From Nocardiopsis eucommiae (GTDB taxonomy: Bacteria; Actinomycetota; Actinomycetes; Streptosporangiales; Streptosporangiaceae), in the NCBI GenBank assembly GCA_018388625.1, contig CP074402.1, positions 2,108,001-2,172,000 of the forward strand: a stretch of DNA of 64,000 bases, in the 5' to 3' direction. The notes under the pieces were generated by a model. It did not search any database, was not told where the DNA came from, and was given only the letters and a program-made list of their open reading frames with translations. This document shows, piece by piece, positions 24,333 through 35,660 of this stretch. Positions within the stretch are counted from its first letter, which is position 1; every line of letters starts with the position of its first letter. The position numbers and the translations under genes were made by a program.

Positions 24333-25688
24333 CGGGGCCGCGCCGGTACTGGTGCGAGTGGGCGTGGCTCGGCGGCGCGGCACCCGAACCGGGGTGCTCC
24401 TCACCGTGGACGGCGCCGGACGGCTGGCCTCGGTCGTGGCGGGGTCCGCCCCGGACGGCGCCGAACGCCTGCCCGGCCTCACCCTGCCCGGTCTGGCCAA
24501 CGCCCACTCGCACGCCTTCCACCGGGCGCTGCGCGGCCGCACCCACACGGACGGCGGCTCCTTCTGGACCTGGCGCGAGGTGATGTACCGGGCGGCCGCG
24601 CGCCTCGACCCGGACTCCTACCTCCGCCTGGCCCGGGCCGCCTACGCCGAGATGGCCCTGGCCGGGGTCGCCTGTGTGGGCGAGTTCCACTACCTGCACC
24701 ACGGTCCCGGGGGCGGCCCTACGCCGACCCCAACGCGATGGGAGAGGCCCTGGTCGAGGCCGCCGCCGACGCCGGGGTACGGATCACGCTGCTGGACGTG
24801 TGCTACCTGTCCGGCGGGTTCGCGGAGGACGGCACCCACCTGCCCCTGACCGGTCCGCAGCTGCGCTTCGGTGACGGCACCGCCGACGCCTGGGCCGCGC
24901 GGGTCGGCGCCTTCGCCCCCTCGGGGAGGCACGCCCGGGTGGGCGCCGCCGCGCACTCGGTCCGGGCGGTCCCCGCCGCCGACCTGTCCACCGTCGCCGG
25001 GTTCGCGGACGCGGGCGGGCTGCCCCTGCACGTCCACGTCTCCGAGCAGCCCGCCGAGAACGCCGCCTGCCTGGCCGCCCACGGAACCACCCCGGTTCGT
25101 GTGCTGGCCGATGCGGGGGCGCTCACCGAACGCACCACCCTGGTGCACGCCACCCACCTCACCGACGCCGACGTGCACACCGTCCGTGACCACGGGTCCG
25201 CCGTGTGCCTGTGCCCGACCACCGAGCGCGACCTGGCCGACGGTCTGCCGCGCACCGGTGACCTCGTGGCCGCCCCACACCCGATCCCGCTCAGTCTGGG
25301 AACCGACCAGCACGCCCAGCTGGATCTGTTCGAGGAGGCCCGTGCCGTGGAGCTGCACGAACGCCTGCGCACGCACCGCCGGGGCACCCTGGGCAGCGGA
25401 GAGCTGCTGCGCGCCGCCACCGTCGACGGCCACGCCGGACTCGGCTGGCACGACGCCGGGACCCTGGTCCCCGGCGCCCGCGCCGACCTGGTCAACGTGT
25501 CCCTGGACCACGTGCGTCTGGCCGGGGCCGACCCCGCGCGCGCCACCGACGCCGTGGTCTTCGCCGCCACCGCCGCCGACGTGCGGCACGTGATGGTGGA
25601 CGGGGAGTGGACCGTCCGCGACGGCGTGCACGTCCGCCTGCCCGACACCGCCCGAGAACTCGACGCCGCCATCAAGGAGCTGCTGTGA
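24329..25688 (+). CDS. hutF: Formimidoylglutamate deiminase, frame broken twice
   Basis: HutF deiminates N-formimidoylglutamate to N-formylglutamate and ammonia. GTG 24329 overlaps the previous stop by 4 bases. The amidohydrolase-fold metal ligands are visible: [40 protein letters not shown] and [20 protein letters not shown]. Breaks at about 24385 and 24715 are each explained by one missing base; repair gives 453 residues, normal for the family. Its presence with hutI shows that this operon uses the formylglutamate branch of histidine breakdown. Confidence 0.92.
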
Positions 25689-26913
25689 CCCCGACCGGCC
25701 CCGACGCCACGCCCGCGACCCCCGGCACGATCCTCGTCGACGCGATCGGCACCCTGGTCACCAACGACCCGGAGGTGGGGGAGGGGCCGCTGGGTGAGAT
25801 CGGCGACGCCGCCCTCGTGATCGAGGACGGCCGCGTGGTCTGGGCGGGACCGCGCGCGCAGGCGCCCGCCGCGGACGCCCGGGTGGACGCCGCCGGGCGC
25901 TGCGTCCTGCCGGGGTTCGTGGACAGCCACTCCCACATCGTGTTCGCGGGGGACCGCAGCCGCGAGTTCGCCGCCCGGATGAGTGGCACCCCGTACTCGG
26001 CGGGCGGTATCCGTACCACGGTGGCGGCCACCCGCGCCGCCACGGACGCCGAACTCCTGGCCGGGGCCCGACGGTTCGTCCGTGAGGCGCAGGCCCAGGG
26101 CACCACGACCCTGGAGGTCAAGTCCGGATACGGGCTCACCGTGGAGGACGAGCGCCGCTCCCTGGAGGTGGCCGGTCGGGTCACCGACGAGGTCACCTTC
26201 CTGGGCGCCCACGTGGTCGCCCCCGAGTACGCTGACGACCCGACCGCCTACGTGGACCTGGTCACCGGTCCCATGCTGGACGCCTGTGCCCCGCACGCCC
26301 GCTGGGTGGACGTGTTCTGCGAGCGCGGGGCCTTCGACGAGGGGCCTCCCGCCGGGTGCTCACTGCGGGGATGGCCCGTGGGCTCCTGCCCCGCGTCCAC
26401 GGCAACCAGCTGGGTGAGGGGCCCGGGGTCCGCCTGGCGGTGGAGCTGGGGGCCGCCTCCGTCGACCACTGCACCTACCTGTCCGGTGAGGACGTGGACG
26501 CCCTCGCGCAGGCCGCCAAGCGTCCCGAGCCCACGGTGGCCACGCTGCTGCCCGGGGTGGACTTCTCCACCCGCCAGCCCTACCCGGACGCCCGTTCCCT
26601 CATCGACGCGGGCGCGGTCGTGGCCCTGGCCAGCGACTGCAACCCGGGTTCGTGCTTCACGTCCAGCCTGGCCTTCTGTATCGCGGTGGGCGTGCGGGAC
26701 ATGGGTATGACCCCGGACGAGGCCGTGTGGGCGGCCACCATGGGTGGGGCGCTGGCGCTGCGCCGCGACGACGTCGGACGCCTCTCACCGGGGGCCCGCG
26801 CCGACCTCACGCTGCTCGACGCCCCGAACCACCTCTACCTGGCCTACCGTCCCGGTGTGCCCCAGGTGGCGGCGGTCTGGAAGGACGGCGCCCTGGTCTC
26901 CGGCCAGCCGTAG
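25685..26913 (+). CDS. hutI: Imidazolonepropionase, frame broken once
   Basis: HutI opens the imidazolone ring to N-formimidoylglutamate. GTG 25685 overlaps the hutF stop by 4 bases. Metal-site and substrate motifs are present: [58 protein letters not shown] and [11 protein letters not shown] base is missing in the GGGG run at about 26343 ([10 protein letters not shown]); repair gives 409 residues. It closes the operon and is followed by a small convergent hairpin. Confidence 0.94.
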
Positions 26914-26991
26914 CCCACGCACGCCCGCCCGCGAACCGGCCGGTCGTGCCCACGGCCCGGCCGCGCAACGCTCCGGGCACGGGGAGGTGAC

Positions 26992-27008
26992 GCCCGCGCA
27001 CTGCGGGC
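26992..27008. terminator. Convergent hairpin after hutI
   Basis: GCCCGC/GCGGGC with loop GCACT, flanked by complementary GGAGG/CCTCC, lies between hutI and the convergent SRPBCC/DUF2867 gene. Confidence 0.45.
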
Positions 27009-27013
27009 CTCCC

Positions 27014-28011
27014 TCATCCCTCGTGCCCGACGGGCGTCCCGAGGCGGGCGGTCCACGCCCGGTGCGCCAGGCGGTGCGCGGCGCGTCCGAGCATGGCGCG
27101 CACCACCAGGGGGTGCAGCGGGCGGACCACCGCCCAGTACAGGCGCCCGCGCCGGTTGTGCAGCCGTACCACCGTGGTGAGGGTGACCGTCTCCCGCCCG
27201 TCGTCGGTGTCCACCAGGACGGAGGCGCGGAAGTCCAGGTGCCCGGAGTCGGTGCCCAGGAGTACCTCGCCGGGCCGGGACCGCACGGTGTCGAAGGCCT
27301 TGCGGCCGGCGCGTTCGACACCGATCAGCCCCACCAGGGCCTCGCGCAGCAGGAGCAGGCCGAGCACCCACCGGGGCGGGTCGCGGAAGACCGCGTCCGC
27401 CCACTCCTGGGGCCCGGCCCCGGTGCCGGGCCGGGCCCGCACCGCGACGGCGTCGAGGGGGCGAACCCCGTCGAGGGCGTCGTGCGCGAGCCGCGCGGCC
27501 TCCGGGACGGGGCACGCGGAGGCCACGGGGCGGGTCCGGAGCCGCAGCACGCGGACCCAGGGTGACCAGCGTGCCGGCCGGGGGAGCGCGCGGACACGGC
27601 GCGTTCGGCGTTGTCGAACAGGTCCTCGATCAGGGCGTCGTGCAGCGGGCGCACCGCGAGGGGCCACAGGAGGCGCATGAGGCCGCGCGGTCGGCCCGTG
27701 ACGGTGTGGCGCAGCAGGGCCCGGTCCTCGCCGAGGGGCCGGACCTCGAACGCGTGGGTGCCGTCGAACCGCGTCGGGGGCCGGAAGGCGAACCGGACCC
27801 GGCGACCCGGCTCGTACGCGCTCACCCGGTAGCGGATGGGGCCGTGGCCGCCGTCGGCGCCGACGCCCAGGGGTCGGTCCAGGCGCATCGGCATCCACGC
27901 CGGGCTCGGCCACAGGAGGTCCTCCGCACCTCCCAGCGTGCCGAGGAGACCGGCCACGGCCTCGGCGGGCGCGTGGATCTCACGTTGGTGGGTGTTGTGG
28001 ACCAGTCCCAT
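27014..28011 (-). CDS. SRPBCC-DUF2867 fusion protein, frame broken once
   Basis: From ATG 28011 (GGAGG upstream) the product begins MGLVHNTHQREIHAPAEAVA, an SRPBCC/polyketide-cyclase-like lipid-binding fold. After a break at about 27555 the C-terminal half reads RLAHDALDGVRPLDAVAVRA, DSGHLDFRASVLVD and RLYWAVVRPLHPLVVRAMLG, the DUF2867 pattern. One restored base gives 332 residues. The role is unknown. It is divergent from a TetR gene and shares its two operators, so it is the likely target of that repressor. Confidence 0.75.
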
Positions 28012-28030
28012 GACGACCTCCGTCGTGCCT

Positions 28031-28074
28031 TCCATACGCCACCGTATGGAAGTCTCCATACGGTACCGTACGGA
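28031..28074. promoter_or_regulatory. Twin palindromic operators between divergent genes
   Basis: TCCATAC-GCCACC-GTATGGA (28031-28050) is a 20-bp palindrome with perfect 7-bp arms, and TCCATAC-GGTACC-GTACGGA (28055-28074) is a second copy with one arm mismatch, 24 bp away centre to centre. They fill the 64-base gap between the SRPBCC/DUF2867 gene and the TetR gene, the expected position for TetR-family repressor binding to both promoters. Confidence 0.85.
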
Positions 28075-28075
28075 C

Positions 28076-28695
28076 ATGGCCAGCGAGAAGACCCGGGGAC
28101 GCCTCTCCGCGACCGACTGGGCCCGCGCGGCCCTCACCGCGATGGGCGAGGGGGACTCGCCGCCGTCTCCGTCGAACCGATCGCCGCGCGGCTGGGCACC
28201 ACCAAGGGCAGCTTCTACTGGCACTTCGCCAACCGCGACGCACTGGTCGCGGCGGCGCTGGACCTGTGGGAGCGCGAGCACACCGAGGCCGTGGTCCGCA
28301 GGGTCGAGTCCGAGCCGGACGCCCGCGCCCGGCTCCGGCGCCTGTTCACCGACGTCACCCTCGGCGTCGCCCGGACACCGGAGAACCGGATCGAGGTGGC
28401 GCTGCTCGCCACCGCCTCGCACCCGCTCGTGGCCGCCACCGTCTCGCGCGTCACCGAACGCCGGATCGCCTACGTGGCGGCCCTCTACGAGGAACTGGGT
28501 GCCACACCCGACCGCGCGCGGCAGCGGGCCCTGCTGGCCTTCTCCACCTGGCTCGGCTACACACAGCTCGTCCACGCGACCCCCGAGGCTCTGCCGCACG
28601 GCCCGGACGCCGAGGCCTACGTGGAGTTCGTCCTGGACCAGACCGTCACCCCCGAGGGGATCGACGACGGGGGCGGTCCCGCGAACGCTCAGTGA
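28076..28695 (+). CDS. TetR/AcrR family repressor, frame broken once
   Basis: ATG 28076 starts MASEKTRGRLSATDWARAAL; after a missing base in the GGGGG run at about 28150 the helix-turn-helix reads VSVEPIAARLGTTKGSFYWH followed by FANRDALVAAALDLWERE. The C-terminal ligand domain is all-helical. Repair gives 206 residues. It is leaderless or nearly so: the second operator ends two bases before the ATG. It probably represses itself and the divergent SRPBCC/DUF2867 gene. Confidence 0.88.
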
Positions 28696-28751
28696 GTCCC
28701 CCGACCCCCGCGCCCGACCCCCGCCGGGCGTACCTCGCCGGGAGCCGGTGC

Positions 28752-30069
28752 TCAGGCTCCCGGCTCCCGGGTTCCCGGGCCCTCGGGGGCGGCGAACAGG
28801 ACCAGGGCCAGGGCGGCCTCGCGGGGGACGGTCGGATCCAGGCCGGTCGCCTCGCGGAAGGCCTGGAGCCGGTTGACCACCGTGTTGCGGTGGCAGTAGA
28901 GCGAGGTCGCCGTCTCCTTGACCGATCCCGTCGCCGCGTAGTGGGACAGCGTCTCCACGAGCCGCGCGCGGTGCTCGGGGTCGAGTCGTTCCATGCCGCG
29001 CAGGTGCTCCCGGCCGAAACCGGGCAGCGCCTCACGGATCCGGTCGCGCGCCAGGGCCGACCACGCACGCGACTCCTGGACCAGCTCACCAGGGCGGGCG
29101 TAGCGGGCCAGCACCCGGGCGGCCTCCACCGCGGCCGGAACCGACGCCAGGCCGTCCGCCCCGGACACCCGCCCGCCGTTCACCTCCCGGGGAGGGGCGG
29201 CCACCCCGCCCCGCCGCTCTCCCGGACCAGCGCGGTGCCCTCGTCGAACTCCCAGGTGAGGCACGGGTCGTGCTCGCGGTCCCGGACCAGGCGCCGCCAG
29301 GCCTCGGCCCTGGGCAGGCCGGTCACGAAGGCCACCTCGAACCGGCCCCGCTCGGGCAGGCCGAGGGTGCCCGCCACCTCGGAGGCCACCTCGGCGGCCC
29401 GGTCCCCGGCGTTCAGCAGACGGGAGAGGGCCTGCGCGGTGAGCGCGCGGGAGTCCCGCAGCAGTACGGCCTGTTCCTCCAGGAAGGCCACCTGCACGTC
29501 ACCGATGTAGCGCTCCACGATGGTGAGGATCTCCTCGGCGTGCTGCACGAGGACGTCCGCCGAGCCCGCCCCTCCGGCGCGCGCCAGTCCGGCCCACAGC
29601 ACGCGGAAGTCGAGCCGGACCGCCTCCAGCAGCCGTTCGCGCGCGACCCCTGGCGGGCCCGGCGCCTGCCGAGCCGTACGGGCAGCCCGACCAGGTGGGC
29701 GGGGAGCGGCTGGCCCGCGATCTGGCGGATGAGCATGTCGAGGGTGTCGCTCGCGGTCGCGCGCAGGTCGGTGTCGGGCACCGTCCGTTCCCGGTACCCG
29801 CCGAGGCCGTCCAACCGCCGCAGGAAGTCGTCCACCAGGGCCTCACGGTCGGCGGCCAGCAGCGCGAGCGTGCGGGCCCAGGCTTCGGCGTCGGCACCGT
29901 CGGGCACCGGCTCGTGCTCGGAAACGTTACGCCCCGGCGACATGGCGGAAACACCAGTCTCCGGGGTCGGGCGCGGGGCGGCCTCGGCGTCCGAATCCGC
30001 CTCCACCAGGGAGTTCCGGGGGCGTTCGGGGTCCCGGTCGGGTCCGTCCGGTGACATGGCACTGTGCAT
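28752..30069 (-). CDS. PucR-family transcriptional regulator, frame broken twice
   Basis: From 30069 (MHSAMSPDG; 30057 is an alternative) the product has a variable N-terminal part, a GGDEF-like central region (RFEVAFVTGLPRAEAWRRLV) and the C-terminal PucR/CdaR helix-turn-helix LSHYAATGSVKETATSLYCH, RNTVVNRLQAFREATGLD. Missing bases at about 29640 and 29200 explain two frame shifts; repair gives 439 residues. PucR-type regulators activate purine, amine or aromatic catabolism with an intracellular inducer. It is divergent from the transporter operon at 30185 and is its likely regulator. Confidence 0.88.
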
Positions 30070-30184
30070 TCGCACAGGGTAGCGGCGCAGAGCGTGGATG
30101 AATGCCGATTGATCCCCACCCACCACACCAGCACCATGAAGGCGAGACAAACGCGCTGTTTCCACAGCTCAAACGGAGACCCTC

Positions 30185-31551
30185 ATGACCGCAAGCCCCA
30201 GCACCCCCACCGGTGTCGACCCCTCCTCGGGCCCGGCCCGACTCGAACCGGCGAAGATGCGGAAGATCGCCACCGCCAGCGTCATCGGCACCACCGTCGA
30301 GTGGTACGACCTCTTCCTCGTCGGCACCGCCTCCGCCCTCGTCTTCAACCAGGTCTTCTTCCCCGACCTCGACGGCGCCGTCGGCACCATCCTGGCCTTC
30401 CTGACCTTCGCGTCGGCCTACGTGGCACGAACCGCGGGCGCGGTCCTGTTCGGGCACTTCGGCGACCGCCTGGGCCGCAAGTCCATGCTGCTCATCTCCC
30501 TGATCACCATGGGCGTGGCCACCGTCGCCATCGGCCTGGTCCCCGACTACCGCGCGATCGGCGTCGCGGCCCCGCTCCTGCTGCTCACCCTGAGGCTCAT
30601 CCAGGGCCTGGCCCTGGGAGGCGAGTGGGGCGGCGCGGTCCTCATGACCGTGGAGCACGCCCCGGTCCAGCGGCGCGGCTGGTACGGCTCGCTGGTGCAG
30701 GTCGGCGTGCCCGTCGGCACGCTCCTGGCCAACCTCGCCTTCCTCGGCGTCCTGGCCTCGGTCGACCACGAGGCCTTCCTGAACTGGGGCTGGCGCGTGC
30801 CGTTCCTGATGTCCGCGCTGCTCGTGGGCGTGGGCATCTACATCCGCCTGCACATCGAGGAGACCCCCAGCTTCCAGCAGGTCAAGGACCAGGGCGCCAA
30901 GGCCAAGCTCCCGTTCGCCCACCTGATGCGCAACTACTGGAAGCAGGTCCTGCTCGGCGGCGTCGCGACCCTGTCGACCGGGTCCACGTTCACGCTCCTG
31001 GTCACCTCCGGAGTCAACTACGGGACCACCGAGCTGGGCCACTCCGAGAACCTCATGCTGTGGGCCGTGCTGGTCGCCTGTTCCCTGGCGTTCGTGGCCA
31101 TCCCCTTCTTCGGCCGCCTCTCCGACAGCCTGGGCCGCAGGCCCGTGATCCTGGCCGGAGTGGCCGCCGAGGCGCTGCTGGCCTTCCCGTTCTTCTGGAT
31201 GCTCGACTCCGGGTCGGTGCCGCTGCTCTTCGTCGCCTACGCGATGATGATGCTGGCCTTCTCCGCGAACTACGGCCCCATCGCGACCTTCCTCGCCGAA
31301 CAGTTCGGATCCAAGATCCGCTACTCCGGGCTGTCCGTGGCCTACATGCTCTCCGGCCTCCTGGGCTCCGCCGCCACCCCCGCCGCCACGGTGTGGCTGC
31401 TGTCCGTGTCCGGGCAGAGCTCCTCGATCGCCTGGTACATCGTCGCCGCGTCGCTGCTCTCGCTCGGCGCGCTGCTCCTGCTGCGCTCCTCGCGGGCGGC
31501 AGCAGGTTCGACGAGGCCGAGGTGGACGCCGACGTCCGGAAGGCGGTGTGA
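30185..31551 (+). CDS. MFS transporter, metabolite:H+ symporter (MHS) family, frame broken once
   Basis: ATG 30185 follows ACGGAGACC. The 12-helix protein has the MHS signature near the N-terminus (IGTTVEWYDLFLVGTASALV), the loop GHFGDRLGRKSML and RLIQGLALGGEWGGAVLM. MHS proteins take up organic acids, betaines or aromatics with protons. The frame shifts near 31490 and ends as GSRFDEAEVDADVRKAV at 31551, giving about 455 residues; the uncorrected frame runs through two more genes. It heads a six-gene catabolic operon and presumably imports the substrate. Confidence 0.9.
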
Positions 31552-31949
31552 CGATGACCCCCGTCCGTATCGAAGCGGTCGACGGCCTCGCCGCACCCGT
31601 GGGCGCGTTCTCCCACGCGGTGGTCGCCCACGGCTTCGTGTACACCTCCGGGCAGCTCCCGGTGGACGCCACCGGAAGCGCCCCGGACACCTTCGCGGAA
31701 CAGCTCACCCGCACCCTCGGCAACCTCCGCACCGTCCTGGAGGCGGCGGGCAGCTCGCTCGACCACGTGGTCAAGGTCAACGGCTACCTCACCGACCCCG
31801 ACCACCTCGACACCTACAACCGGGTCTACCGCGAGGTGTTCGGGCACACCCTCCCGGCCCGCACCACGGTGTGCGTCTCCCTGTGGGGCGTCGCCCTGGA
31901 GATCGACTGCGTGGCGGTCCTCGCGCACCGCGGGAGGGGAGCCCCGTGA
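31548..31949 (+). CDS. RidA (YjgF/YER057c/UK114) family protein
   Basis: GTG 31548 overlaps the transporter stop by 4 bases; ATG 31554 is an alternative. The 133-residue product has the conserved blocks GFVYTSGQLPVDATG, LRTVLEAAGSSLDHVVKVNG and the C-terminal PARTTVCVSL with the substrate-binding Arg. RidA proteins hydrolyse enamines/imines to keto acids; some members act as dedicated steps of catabolic routes. The frame is intact. Confidence 0.93.
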   Translation: MTMTPVRIEAVDGLAAPVGAFSHAVVAHGFVYTSGQLPVDATGSAPDTFAEQLTRTLGNLRTVLEAAGSSLDHVVKVNGYLTDPDHLDTYNRVYREVFGHTLPARTTVCVSLWGVALEIDCVAVLAHRGRGAP

Positions 31950-32578
31950 CTGAACCCGGCTCCGACACGCGGACGGCCGCGCTCCTGGCCGCCTTGGCGG
32001 ACGTCGAGATCCCCACCCTCGGCCACGTGCTGGAGGAGGGGTTCTGCGACTCCGGCATCCGCCGCCTGACCCCGGTGCCCAGGATGGCCGGGGTGGCGCA
32101 CACCGTCCGCCTGGCCACTCCCGACGCCCTCGCGGTCAACCGTGCCCTGGTCGGCCTCGCCCCGGGCGGGGTCCTGGTGGTCGAGGTGGTCGGCGGGGCG
32201 CACGCGCCCGTCGGGGCGGTCACCGTCGCCGCCGTGGTCGCCCGGGCCGGTGCGGGCGTGGTCGTGGACGGTCCCGTCACCGACCACTCCGCCCTGGCGG
32301 AGAGCGGACTGCCCGTCTACGCCCGGGGCACCACCTGCCGCACCACCAAGCGCCTGGGCACCGCCCTCGACGGGGTCGGCGCGCCCGTCACCGTGGGCGG
32401 CGTCCGGGTGCGCGGCGGGGACGTCGTCCTCGGTGACGAGAACGGGCTGCTGGTCCTGGACCCGCACACGTTCGACCCCGTCCTGGCCGAGGACGCCCGC
32501 CGCTCGGACCGGGCCGAACCGGAACTCCTCGCCCGCATCCGCGCCGGGGAACCGCTCGAAGGCCTCCTCGCCCTCTGA
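31946..32578 (+). CDS. RraA-like protein (HMG aldolase / oxaloacetate decarboxylase fold)
   Basis: GTG 31946 overlaps the RidA stop by 4 bases. The 210-residue product carries DVEIPTLGHVLEEG, PGGVLVVEVVGGAHAPVGAV, VVVDGPVTDHSALAESGLPV and VLGDENGLLVL, a RraA/MenG-type core. Members of this family act on 4-hydroxy-4-methyl-2-oxoglutarate, oxaloacetate or related acids; the usual G-x-R-D motif reads DGPVTD here (normally DGxxRD), so the position of the conserved Arg is altered and the reaction is uncertain. The frame is intact. Confidence 0.82.
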   Translation: MTEPGSDTRTAALLAALADVEIPTLGHVLEEGFCDSGIRRLTPVPRMAGVAHTVRLATPDALAVNRALVGLAPGGVLVVEVVGGAHAPVGAVTVAAVVARAGAGVVVDGPVTDHSALAESGLPVYARGTTCRTTKRLGTALDGVGAPVTVGGVRVRGGDVVLGDENGLLVLDPHTFDPVLAEDARRSDRAEPELLARIRAGEPLEGLLAL

Positions 32579-32637
32579 CCCGCCGGCACCCGCGCCACCG
32601 CCCCCGCCCCGACACCACAAGGAAGGCCCCACCCACG

Positions 32638-34310
32638 ATGTCCACCACAGGCCCCGCGCCGACGGACGCCGCCCGCTCCGCCGGTCACCTCATCGTCGCC
32701 CAGCTCGAACACGAGGGAGTCCGGCGCGTCTACGGGGTGCCCGGGGAGTCCTACCTCGACGTCCTCGACGGGCTGTACGACTCCGCCGTCACCACCGTGG
32801 TCACCCGCCACGAGGGCGGCGCCGGGTTCATGGCGCTGGCGGAGGGGCGGCTCACGGGTCTGCCGGGCGTGGCCATGGTCACCCGGGGGCCCGGCGCGGC
32901 CAACGCCTTCGTCGCGGTGCACACCGCGTACCAGGACGCCACCCCGCTCCTGCTGTTCGTCGGGCTGATCCCCGTCGCGGACCGGGGCAGGGAGGCGTTC
33001 CAGGAGTTCGACCTGACCGGGTGGTTCGGCAGCACGGCCAAGAAGGTCGTCACGCTCGACGACCCGGCGTCCGCCGCGCGGGTGGTCTCCGAGGCGGTCC
33101 ACACGGCGCGCTCCGGCCGCCCCGGTCCCGTCGTGATCGGTCTGCCCGAGGACGTCATCCGGGTCCGGGTGCCCGGTGGAACCGTGGTGGAGCCGCGCAC
33201 CGCCACGACCGGCCGCCCCTCCGCCGAGGCCGTGGCCGAGGTCGTCGCGCGGGTCGACCGCGCCGAGCGGCCCGTCATCGTGGTGGGTGGCGAGTCCTGG
33301 ACCGACGCGACCGGCGCCGCGCTCACGGCCTGGGCCCGCGAGCGCCGGATCCCGGTGCTCGCGGACTTCCGCGCCTACGACGCCGTGCCCCACCGGGTAC
33401 CGGGGGAACCGAGCCCCTACGCGGGCTCCCTCGGTTACGGCCGCGCCGACGCTGCGGCCGCCCTCTTCGACGGCGCCGACCTGGCCCTGTTCGTGGGCAC
33501 GGCCCGCACCGACGTGCTCAGCGACGGCTACACCCTGGGCGGCGACGCCGAGACGATCCTCGTGCTTCCCGGTGACCCCTCGGCCACAGCGGACGCGTCG
33601 ACCAGCACCTGGCCGCCGCCCCCGCCGGGTTCGTCGCCGCGCTCACCGAGCACGGCGACGAGGCCGTCCGGCACGACGCCGACCGGATGGAGCGGGCCCG
33701 CGCCTCCCACGAGGCCTTCTCCACTCCCGAACCCGAGGGGACCGCCGACACGGAGGACGGTTTCGTCGACCTCACCGCCGTCATGGCGGTGCTGCGGGAG
33801 GAGCTCGACGGCGACGCCGTCGTCACCTACGGCGCGGGCAACCACGCGCTCTGGCCCGCCCGGTACCTGGAGCACCGCTCCAGCGGCTCCCTCCTCGCCC
33901 CACGCAACGGCGCCATGGGCATGGGCGTCCCGGCCGCCGTCGCCGCCTCCCTCGTCCACCCCGGGCGCCAGGTGGTCTCCGTGGCCGGGGACGGCTGCTT
34001 CCTCATGAACGGCCAGGAGATCGCGACGGCGGTCGGCTACGGCGCGTCCTTCGTCGTGATCGTCGTGGACAACGGCGTCTACGCCACCATCCGCGAACAC
34101 CAGGAACACCACTACCCGGGGCGTCCCTCCGGCACCCACCTCACCAACCCCGACTTCGCCGCGTTGGCCCGATCCTTCGGCGGGTACGGAGAGACGGTGT
34201 CCACCACCGCCGACTTCCGCGCGGCCCTGCTCCGCGCGCGCGAGAGCGGCGGCCCCGCCGTCCTGCACCTGAGACAGGATCCCGCGGTCCGGTCTCCCTC
34301 CGCGTCCTGA
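32638..34310 (+). CDS. ThDP-dependent 2-oxoacid decarboxylase/acetolactate synthase-like enzyme, frame broken once
   Basis: ATG 32638 starts the product. The N-terminal PYR domain has VYGVPGESYLDVLDGLYDS, VVTRHEGGAGFMALAEGRLT with the cofactor-activating Glu, and MVTRGPGAANA. The C-terminal PP domain has SVAGDGCFLMNGQEIATAV and VDNGVYATIREHQE, the Mg-ThDP motif. One missing base at about 33590 explains the shift; repair gives 557 residues. The family includes benzoylformate decarboxylase, acetolactate synthase and glyoxylate carboligase. Next to an aldehyde dehydrogenase, a decarboxylase producing an aldehyde from a 2-oxo acid is the best guess. Confidence 0.85.
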
Positions 34311-34351
34311 CCGCCCGCAGCCGACACCACCGTACGAACAGGGGACGACCC

Positions 34352-35660
34352 ATGCCCACCAGCCGACCGACCACCGAGCCGACCCCGGCGCGGGACGAGG
34401 CCGACCAGCGCTTCCTGGACGACTTCGCGACCATGAGCACCTTCGGGGCCACCCCCGAGGGGGCGTGGACCGCCAGGCCGCCACCGAACCCGACAACGCC
34501 CAGCGCCGGTGGTTCGCCTCCCTCATGGAGGAGAACGGCCTGCGTGTGGTCTACGACCGGATCGGCAACCAGTTCGGGCTGCTGGAGCGCGTCCCCGGTG
34601 CCCCCTACGTCGTCGTCGGCTCCCACATGGACTCCCAGCCCACCGCCGGTCGCTTCGACGGGGCCTACGGCGTGCTCGCGGCGGCGCACGCCGTGTTCCG
34701 CGTCGCTGCCGAGGAGCCCGCCCCGGCAGCCCCACCCGCGCACAACCTGGCCGTGGTCAACTGGTTCAACGAGGAGGGCTCCCGGTTCGAGCCCTCCATG
34801 ATGGGCAGCGCCGTGTACACGGGCAGGCTCGACCTGGAGACCGCGCTGGCCACCCGCGACCGGGCCGGGATCACCGTGGCCGAGGCGCTGGAGCCCACCG
34901 GGTTCCTGGGTGACGGCGACGGCCCCCAGCCGTCTTCTGCGCCGAGATCCACATCGAGCAGGGCCGGGTCCTGGAGGACTCCGGTTCCACGATCGGTCTG
35001 GTCAGCGCGTCCTGGGCGGCCAGCAAGTACGAGATCACCGTGCACGGGGAGCAGTCACACTCCGGGGCGACCGTCATGGCGGACCGTCGTGACGCGCTCC
35101 TGGGCGCCTCCCGCCTGGTCGTCGCCGCGCGGGAACTGGCGGACGCCTTCCCCGGCACCCTGCACACCGCCGTGGGAAAACTGGACGTCTACCCGAACTC
35201 ACCGGTCGTGGTGGCCTCCCGGGTCACGCTCCTGCTGGACCTGCGCTCACCCGACGAGGACGTGCTGGCGCGGGCCAACGCCCTGCTGCTGGAGCGCGTG
35301 GCCGGGATCGAGGCGGAGAGCGGGGTGACCGTGGAGCGGCACCTGTCCCACTCCTGGGGTGTCAACCCCTACCAGCCCTCCGGCGTGGAGCTCGCCCGCA
35401 CCAGCGCCGAACGCCTCGGGTTGAGCAGCGAGCCCATCATGACCGTGGCCGGGCACGACTCCATCAACATGAAGGAGCACGTCCCCACCGTGATGCTCTT
35501 CGTGCCCTCCGTCAGCGGCGTCTCGCACAACGTCGGAGAGTTCACCGAGGACGCCGACCTGCTCGCCGGGCTGGAACTGTTCACCGACGTGACCCGCCGC
35601 CTGGGCGCGGGCGAGCTCGGCCCCGCCACCACCTACGTCCCCGGAGAGGACCGTTCGTGA
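34352..35660 (+). CDS. M20-family N-carbamoyl/allantoate-type amidohydrolase, frame broken twice
   Basis: ATG 34352 starts MPTSRPTTEPTPARDEADQR. Zinc-site motifs are VVVGSHMDSQPTAGRFDGAY, NWFNEEGSRFEPSMMGS, EIHIEQGRVLEDSG, HGEQSHSGATVMADRRDALL and MTVAGHDSINMKEHVP. Missing bases at about 34470 and 34940 explain the two shifts, giving 436 residues. The enzyme should hydrolyse an N-carbamoyl, ureido or similar amide and release an amine for the RidA step. It is a distant paralogue of the hut-operon M20 enzyme at 23095. Confidence 0.87.

Noticed and set aside
31552-32578. Fusion of the MHS transporter with RidA/RraA as a 797-residue protein
   Set aside because: The frame passes through RidA in the wrong phase; the transporter ends normally at 31551 after one restored base.
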